Assembly: GCA_950097015.1 (NCBI GenBank)
Contig: CATNEN010000008.1
Location: 1,302,001-1,366,000 of the forward strand
Source: Macrostomum hystrix
Lineage: Eukaryota; Platyhelminthes; Macrostomidae
DNA: 64,000 nt
Direction: 5' to 3'
Positions 61,001-64,000 of the stretch are shown in pieces (the stretch's first letter is position 1; each line of letters begins with the position of its first letter). A program made the translations under genes and the position numbers. The notes below the pieces were generated by a model that was not told the DNA's origin, did no database searches, and saw nothing but the letters and a program-made list of their open reading frames with translations.

Positions 61001-64000
61001 TGCTGGGTGTGTACTGCCGACTGTGGCTGAACGAGGCCCTGCTGACTGACAGCTTCCAGTTTGCGCGCGGCGCCTACCGGCTGCCCCGCTGTCGGCATGT
61101 CGAAGAGTTTCGAGCCTTCATCGACAAGCTGCCGACCGTGGACGCGGCCGAAGCTTTCGGGTTGCACGCCAATGCTGATATCGGGTGCGGAGACCGCTTT
61201 AACTATAATTTTTGCATTTTTGCAGTACAATGTTTAAAGTAGTATGTGACGGTTTTTAAAGTCGACTTTAAAAAATTCATCCAGGTGCCAGACAGCGAAA
61301 GCGAATGCTATTTTCGATTCAATCTGTCTAATACAACCACTGCCGCATCAGTATCACCAGCAGCAGCAGCAGCAGTTGCTCAATTTCGATCAACGTTCTC
61401 TAGCTGACATTAGCGAAGAGGCCCTGTTAAAGCTACCTGACGAGTTCGGACCAGCAGAGGTTTGAGTTCAAATACCTGAAGTCAGATATGTCACAAAATG
61501 TTACATTAGTCATTTTACTAGTAAGAGTTCAGGATCTACCAGAGGATTTGGGAGAAGTTGACGAGTCTACCAGAGGATTTGGGGGAGCTGACGGATCTAC
61601 CAGAGGATTTGGGAGAAGTTGACGGATCTACCAGAGGATTTGTGAGAAGTTGACGAGTCTACCAGAGGATTTGGGGGAGCTGACGGATCTACCAGAGGAT
61701 TTGGGGGAGCTGAAGAATCTACCAGAGGATTTGGGAGAAGTTGACGAGTCTACCAGAGGATTTGGGGGAGCTGACGGATCTACCAGAGGATTTGGGAGAA
61801 GTTGACGAGTCTACCAGAGGATTTGGGGGAGCTGACGGATCTACCAGAGGATTTGGGAGAAGTTGACGAGTCTACCAGAGGATTTGGGGGAGCTGACGGA
61901 TCTACCAGAGGATTTGGGAGAAGTTGACGAGTCTACCAGAGGATTTGGGGGAGCTGACGGATCTACCAGAGGATTTGGGAGAAGTTGACGAGTCTACCAG
62001 AGGATTTGGGGGAGCTGACGGAACTACCAGAGGATTTGGGGGAGCTGAAGAATCTACCAGAGGATTTGGGAGAAGTTGACGAGTTTACCAGAGGATTTGG
62101 GGGAGCTGACGGATCTACCAGAGGATTTGAGGGAGTTGACGGATCTACCAGAGGATTTGAGGGAGTTGACGGATCTACCAGAGGATTTGGGAGAAGTTGA
62201 CGAGTCTACCAGAGGATTTGGGGGAGCTGACGGATCTACCAGAGGATTTGGGGGAGCTGAAGAATCTACCAGAGGATTTGGGAGTGGGTATTTTAAAACC
62301 CCCCATGGTCTACTGTTAAAAATCTTGCAAACGTCATCCCCAGATTCGCGATCGCCTTCGCAAGATGGAGCAGCAGCATCGACCGTTGAACATCTTCTTG
62401 CGCGTAGAGCTTGACACAATGCGCCGATTGCTCAGTAGAGCACGCGCCGAACTCTCCGCTCTGGCCTGTGCTGGACCCGACGCCGCCTCAGCCGCTACTG
62501 ACCTCTCCGACGCCGAGCTGGCAGTTCTTGAAGCCCTTCGGCAGCGTCAGGTGCCGGTCGATTGGCTGCGAATTGCTTGTAATGACAGCATCGAAATCGG
62601 CGGAAGCCTGGCCGTCTGGCTCTCCGATCTGCGCGAAAGGCACGCTCAGCTGCGAAGCTGGCTGCTCGAAGGCCGCCCGCCGGCGGCTCACTGGCTGCCC
62701 GGCTACTTCCGTCCGGCGGCGTTTCTCACCGCGCTGCGGCAAGAGGCGGTGCGAGCCAGGCGCGGCTGGTCGCTGGAAACCGTGCAGCTGGCCAGCGATG
62801 TGACTCGCCTGTCCAAGTGAGCGCCAGGACTCCCTGGGGATCGGAAGTTTCCCCACATAGTTTCTAGGAATCAGGAGATTTCCCCATGGTTTCTTGGAAT
62901 CGGGAGACTTCCTAAATGGATTCTAGGAATCGGGGGATTTCCTCAATTGATTCTAGGAATCGGGGGATTTCCTAAATTGATTCTAGGAATCGGAGGATTT
63001 CCTAAATGGATTCTAGGAATAGGAAGATTTCCTAACTGGATTCTAGGAATCTTGAGATTTCTTAAATGGTTTCTAGGAATGGGGGGATTTCCTAAATGGA
63101 TTCTAGGAATCGGGGGATTTCCTCAATTGATTCTAGGAATCGGGGGATTTCCTAAATTCATTCTAGGAATCGGGGGATTTCCTAAATGGATTCTAGGAAA
63201 AGGAAGATTTCCTAAATGGATTCTAGGAATCTGGAGATTTCCTAAATGGATTCTAGGAATCGGGGGATTTCCTCAATTGATTCTAGGAATCGGGGGATTT
63301 CCTAAATGGATTCTAGGAATAGGAAGATTTCCTAAATGGATTCTAGGAATCTTGAGATTTCTTAAATGGATTCTAGGAATCGGGGGATTTCCTAAATGGA
63401 TTCTAAGAATCAGAATATTTCCTAAATGGATTCTAGGAATCGGGGGATTTCCTAAATGGATTCTAGGAATCGGGGGATTTCCTAAATGGATTCTAAGAAT
63501 CGGAATATTTCCTAAATGGATTCTAGGAATCGGGGGATTTCCTAAATGTATTCTAGGAATCGGGGGATTTCCTAAATGGATTCTAGGAATCGGGGGGATT
63601 TCCTAAATGGATTCTAGGAATCGGGAGATTTCCACGTGGATTCTAGGAATAGGTGGATTCCCCACATGGGTTCCAATTTTCGCGGGACCAGTTCTGGAAG
63701 AAAGCTTCTATCCACTCCGTTTTTTTCAACCGTCGCGCGCAGAGAGGAGACCCACGTCGCACCGCCCGACGGTGTCTTCGTCCACGGCCTGTCGCTTGAC
63801 GGTGCCGGGTGGGACAGGCGCAACTGCCGCCTGACGGAGCCAGCCCCGAAGTCCGGGCCGACGCAGCTGCCGCTGGTGCACCTGTTTGCCGTGTCTGGCA
63901 TCTCCGCCGGCGGAGGGGTCGCCACCGGCCTGTACGAGTGCCCGGTGTACACTCGACCCGAGCGAAGCCATCGGACTCAGCTGTGCTGCCTCCAGCTGCG
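34706..64000 (+). CDS. Axonemal outer-arm dynein heavy chain, DNAH5/DNAH8 type (about 36 exons, 3' end cut by window)
   Basis: ATP-driven motor of ciliary and flagellar outer dynein arms. Exons: 34706-34733, 35211-35263, 35346-35468, 35594-35608 (tentative), 36718-36882, 36972-37025, 37740-38118, 38687-38852, 38970-40337, 40956-41107, 41184-41391, 41835-42762, 42876-42956, 43155-43678, 43808-44398, 44689-45259, 45845-46063, 46883-47170, 47837-48178, 48748-48936, 49620-49930, 50456-50761, 51311-51705, 51803-52056, 52146-53954, 54140-54712, 54816-55397, 55607-55774, 56316-56351, 56592-56633, 57775-57948, 58038-58259, 58552-61184, 61285-61459, 62344-62816, 63743-64000+. That is about 4,950 codons (human DNAH5 about 4,620), all phases consistent. 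Tail, linker, six AAA modules, stalk and C-terminal domain are in order. The block entries that follow give details. DNAH5 and DNAH8 are close paralogues, so I do not choose between them. Confidence 0.95.
34775..35090. repeat. Minisatellite array, 19-bp unit, dynein intron 1
   Basis: About 16 copies of ctgtacaagaatgttgaat. Variants are ctgtacaataatgttgaaa and aatctgtacaaaaatgttg. Confidence 0.95.
35880..36520. repeat. Tandem repeat, ~24-bp unit, dynein intron 4
   Basis: About 25 copies around cttgatcgtttcttggaatg. A larger block beginning ctagttttagaaaactagtc recurs at about 35872, 36090 and 36290, so a roughly 200-bp higher-order unit is also repeated three times. Confidence 0.9.
37092..37645. 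repeat. Minisatellite array, 20-bp unit, dynein intron 6
   Basis: About 27 copies of agtggaagccaatcttccag. The first 12 are almost identical; the later ones alternate cttccagact, ctttcagaat and cttacagtgt, and a block is duplicated (37400-37480 and 37510-37600). All frames appear open by periodicity. Confidence 0.97.
37740..42956 (+). CDS. Dynein heavy chain exons 7-13: tail (DHC_N1)
   Basis: Strong family matches: [120 protein letters not shown]. This part of the tail dimerises and binds intermediate and light chains. Exon 41835-42762 holds a Gly/Ser/Thr-rich, low-complexity insertion (about 42000-42340) not expected in the family. Introns here hold a 20-bp array's end, a degenerate repeat, SINE-A and SINE-B pieces. 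Confidence 0.93.
38335..38450. repeat. Short degenerate tandem repeat, dynein intron 7
   Basis: Five imperfect copies around aactgagggaacaattttca. The rest of this intron (38119-38686) shows nothing recognisable. Confidence 0.6.
40440..40760 (-). mobile_element. SINE-A copy, dynein intron 9
   Basis: The complement has the tRNA-like head (ctcgattccgcggcgaggcc) and the body cagggcagatgtacac and gtcaccaaatgatgggcc. Slightly deleted between the two body blocks. It is antisense to the dynein gene and ends about 200 bp from the exon at 40956. Confidence 0.85.
41450..41680. mobile_element. SINE-B fragment and repeat C fragment, dynein intron 11
   Basis: 41450-41545 matches the complement of the SINE-B body (tgttcagtccatggactg; caccaaaatttcttcc). 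41575-41680 matches the start of repeat C (gggaattcccccc; gctgcacccgaacgga), as in the complement of 9690-9725. Confidence 0.6.
43020..43140 (-). mobile_element. SINE-A fragment abutting a splice acceptor, dynein intron 13
   Basis: Contains gtacatctatcctgactttc, tcatcgtcagacagtgtaca and ctgtgccttgatggtttgtc, the complement of the SINE-A body. It ends about 15 bp before the exon at 43155, so the branch-point region lies in SINE sequence. Confidence 0.75.
43155..47170 (+). CDS. Dynein heavy chain exons 14-18: distal tail and linker (DHC_N2)
   Basis: Matches include [93 protein letters not shown] and [16 protein letters not shown]. These are hallmark linker sequences; the linker is the mechanical lever that swings across the AAA ring. 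[14 protein letters not shown] and FPRFFF are close to invariant, so this part of the protein is under strong constraint. Exon 46883-47170 leads directly into the AAA1 exon. Confidence 0.95.
44415..44645. repeat. Minisatellite array, 15/17-bp unit, dynein intron 15
   Basis: About 14 copies of acagaactgacagac(ac). Two copies of a longer insert with caactgtcagccagaactga at about 44477 and 44613 suggest a block duplication. The array starts about 20 bp after the donor at 44399. Confidence 0.94.
45395..45735 (+). mobile_element. SINE-A copy, dynein intron 16
   Basis: tRNA-like head (taggttcgattccgcgg), body and 3' end (cccgcagctctcctgcagtt) are all present; near full length and in sense orientation. 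It lies 110 bp upstream of the exon at 45845. Confidence 0.85.
46180..46345 (+). mobile_element. SINE-B copy, dynein intron 17
   Basis: Head with B-box-like gagttcgtatctcagcc, then gagttcttgagtaagacact and gtaccagcatcagctgga, as in the other SINE-B copies. It is followed directly by LINE-like sequence. Confidence 0.65.
46390..46830 (+). mobile_element. 3' end of a non-LTR retrotransposon (LINE), degraded, dynein intron 17
   Basis: Two frames joined by a frameshift near 46600 read [20 protein letters not shown] and then [20 protein letters not shown] followed by RGDTVGRHF. This CxxC...HxxxxC finger after an LRAG...L motif is characteristic of the C-terminus of LINE reverse-transcriptase polyproteins. 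Only this end is present, so the copy is 5'-truncated and dead. It ends about 50 bp before the exon at 46883. Confidence 0.7.
47171..47836. other. Dynein intron 18, nothing recognised
   Basis: 666 bp without a tandem array or a repeat seen elsewhere in the window. It holds a 77-codon open frame (47548-47781), but splicing it in is not needed: the exons on either side join in phase and match the family without a gap. Confidence 0.55.
47837..49930 (+). CDS. Dynein heavy chain exons 19-21: AAA1
   Basis: AAA1 is the main ATPase site. Walker A is [13 protein letters not shown], Walker B region is GCLDEFNRV, and the flanks [17 protein letters not shown] and [15 protein letters not shown] fit the family. 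The sensor-I segment normally reads LTMNPGYAGR; here the splice of 48936 to 49620 gives LTTSPGYPGR, so the conserved Asn is Ser. Exon 21 ends with a polyQ stretch before the AAA2 exons. Introns on either side contain the 12-bp and 20-bp arrays. Confidence 0.93.
48190..48735. repeat. Minisatellite array, 12-bp unit, dynein intron 19
   Basis: About 45 copies of tctgactctcaa with ctgactctccat and shortened tctgactc units. The first units start within 10 bp of the donor (gtgagtctgactctcatac), so the intron's own 5' end looks like the seed. Confidence 0.96.
49195..49510. repeat. Minisatellite array, 20-bp unit, dynein intron 20
   Basis: About 15 copies of cccaaacctaaattgctcat, flanked on both sides by looser cacatcccgaatccc-like sequence (49030-49195, 49510-49600). 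Confidence 0.92.
49965..50440. repeat. Minisatellite array, 20/24-bp unit, dynein intron 21
   Basis: About 22 copies of ctggtttcactccagttcaa, with an optional extra ctaa that gives 24 bp. Some units have aggtcaac. Two unit lengths are intermixed, as in the UBE3A intron 3 array. Confidence 0.96.
50456..52056 (+). CDS. Dynein heavy chain exons 22-24: AAA2
   Basis: [18 protein letters not shown] precedes the module. The P-loop reads [20 protein letters not shown], followed by [46 protein letters not shown] and [14 protein letters not shown], all typical of DNAH5-type AAA2. A Gly/Gln insertion (GGGSAGDQQ with polyQ, about 51560-51610) interrupts the segment before WLILDGP. AAA2 binds nucleotide structurally in dyneins. 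SINE-A at 50825-51175 sits in the intron between exons 22 and 23. Confidence 0.92.
50825..51175 (+). mobile_element. SINE-A copy, dynein intron 22, most complete head
   Basis: Starts cagtggcagagcggtctatc, the best preserved tRNA-like 5' end (A-box region), then ctcaattccgcggtgaggcc and the full body to cccacaaccctcatgcaa and a T-run. Sense orientation; 136 bp before the exon at 51311. Confidence 0.88.
52146..54712 (+). CDS. Dynein heavy chain exons 25-26: AAA3 and AAA4
   Basis: Exon 25 (1,809 nt) carries AAA3: Walker [17 protein letters not shown], then [40 protein letters not shown] with FIDDIGLPE, and [20 protein letters not shown]. It continues into AAA4, whose P-loop reads [18 protein letters not shown]: the Walker A lysine is arginine. 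Exon 26 gives [39 protein letters not shown] and [14 protein letters not shown], the AAA4 end leading to the stalk. A Pro/Ser/Ala-rich insertion lies at about 53530-53640 between AAA3 and AAA4. Confidence 0.93.
54816..58259 (+). CDS. Dynein heavy chain exons 27-32: stalk and microtubule-binding domain
   Basis: Exon 27 holds stalk helix CC1 (coiled coil ending [19 protein letters not shown]). The tip follows: [20 protein letters not shown], then [40 protein letters not shown] (exons 27-28). In DNAH5 the tip is followed directly by PLK-ANL of helix CC2. Here two tiny phase-0 exons, 56316-56351 (12 codons, [12 protein letters not shown]) and 56592-56633 (14 codons, [14 protein letters not shown]), lie between PLK (55774) and [10 protein letters not shown] (57775). 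CC2 then runs through exon 57775-57948. Exon 58038-58259 gives [19 protein letters not shown], the start of AAA5. Confidence 0.88.
55950..56250. repeat. Minisatellite array, 32-bp unit, dynein intron 28
   Basis: Nine to ten almost identical copies of a 32-bp unit (gaactagtgggtaatagttg plus ataggcactgaa). The outermost copies end in atgaaccctga/aa instead. The homogeneity suggests recent expansion. It lies just upstream of the first micro-exon (56316). Confidence 0.96.
56995..57685. repeat. Minisatellite array, 17-bp unit, dynein intron after the second micro-exon
   Basis: About 40 copies of gattccttgattcgtca, with gg/ag and tc/cc variants. It fills much of the intron between 56634 and 57774. 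Confidence 0.97.
58275..58460. repeat. Degenerate short repeat, dynein intron 30
   Basis: Loose copies of ggactggacattgtggactg and gggactgggaattgg. It starts almost at the donor (58260). Confidence 0.6.
58552..61184 (+). CDS. Dynein heavy chain exon 33: AAA5 and AAA6
   Basis: One 2,633-nt exon. AAA5 part: [96 protein letters not shown]6 part: [11 protein letters not shown]-like [72 protein letters not shown]. Between DELGDTL and [10 protein letters not shown] sits an Ala/Gly/Ser-rich insertion of about 75 residues (about 60315-60560), plus a short His/Gln stretch near 60155-60190. The insertion stays in frame and the GC-rich code resembles the rest of the exon. Confidence 0.93.
61285..64000 (+). 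CDS. Dynein heavy chain exons 34-36: C-terminal domain (truncated by window)
   Basis: Exon 34 has a polyQ run ([10 protein letters not shown]) between [13 protein letters not shown] and the LLKLPDEF region. Exon 35 gives [40 protein letters not shown] and [20 protein letters not shown]. Exon 36 gives [20 protein letters not shown] and [11 protein letters not shown], and runs off the window. By the family length about 25 codons are missing. This domain caps the motor ring. Confidence 0.92.
61530..62285. repeat. Minisatellite array, 30-bp unit, dynein intron 32
   Basis: About 25 copies of a 30-bp unit (ctaccagaggatttggggga plus gctgacggat). Two unit types, gagctgacgga and gaagttgacgag, strictly alternate for much of the array, giving a 60-bp higher-order period. 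Confidence 0.97.
62850..63670. repeat. Minisatellite array, 30-bp unit, dynein intron 33
   Basis: About 27 copies of a strict 30-bp unit (cctaaatggattctaggaat plus cgggggattt). The 219-codon open frame across it (repeating [10 protein letters not shown]) comes from the period being a multiple of 3. A larger block (62935-63120) seems duplicated at 63110-63300. Confidence 0.97.

Noticed and set aside
62947-63606. 219-codon frame with repeating [10 protein letters not shown]
   Set aside because: It lies wholly within a 30-bp tandem array in a dynein intron; flanking dynein exons join in phase without it.
720-63670. CRISPR-like direct repeats
   Set aside because: Repeats are head to tail without unique spacers, and the genes are eukaryotic with introns.

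Overview
This window is nuclear DNA from an animal. It holds four intron-rich protein genes with GT-AG introns and metazoan domain architectures. Exons are GC-rich and introns AT-richer. tRNA-derived SINEs, two MITE-like elements, a LINE fragment and about 30 tandem-repeat arrays fill most non-coding DNA. The mix of motile-cilium genes, TRPA1 and heavy intronic tandem repetition would fit a lophotrochozoan such as a flatworm, but the sequence alone does not prove the taxon.

Layout. (1) 147-7601, minus: the 5' six coding exons of a TRPA1-like ankyrin/TRP channel; the channel part lies beyond the left edge. (2) 7602-13349: intergenic, with three arrays, a dispersed repeat and a 993-bp inverted-repeat element. 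(3) 13350-23199, minus: a complete nine-exon UBE3A/E6AP HECT ubiquitin ligase, from AZUL zinc finger to catalytic cysteine. (4) 23200-25504: the head-to-head intergenic region, with a second copy of the dispersed repeat and a second MITE-like element. (5) 25505-32989, plus: a complete coiled-coil protein gene (15 exons, 749 codons) resembling CCDC175, with a phase-compatible alternative last exon at 29905-30163. (6) 34706-64000, plus: an axonemal outer-arm dynein heavy chain of the DNAH5/DNAH8 type, about 36 exons and 4,950 codons, cut by the right edge roughly 25 codons before the expected stop.

Exon boundaries were worked out by hand from homology, GT-AG (one GC-AG) signals and reading phase. 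Phases agree across all four genes, which is strong internal support.

The most striking feature is intron architecture. Almost every intron longer than about 450 bp owes its length either to a private tandem array (unit 9-32 bp, different in each intron) or to a SINE/LINE insertion, while short introns are unique sequence. Several arrays share a GGGATCTGA-like core. SINE copies tend to lie close upstream of splice acceptors, and two inverted copies flank a TRPA1 exon. In the dynein, two tiny in-frame exons insert 26 residues at the start of the second stalk helix. The AAA4 Walker A lysine and the AAA1 sensor-I asparagine are replaced, and an Ala-rich insertion sits in AAA6. The dynein and probably the coiled-coil protein act in motile cilia or sperm; UBE3A and TRPA1 are unrelated in function to them, and no operon-like organisation is seen.
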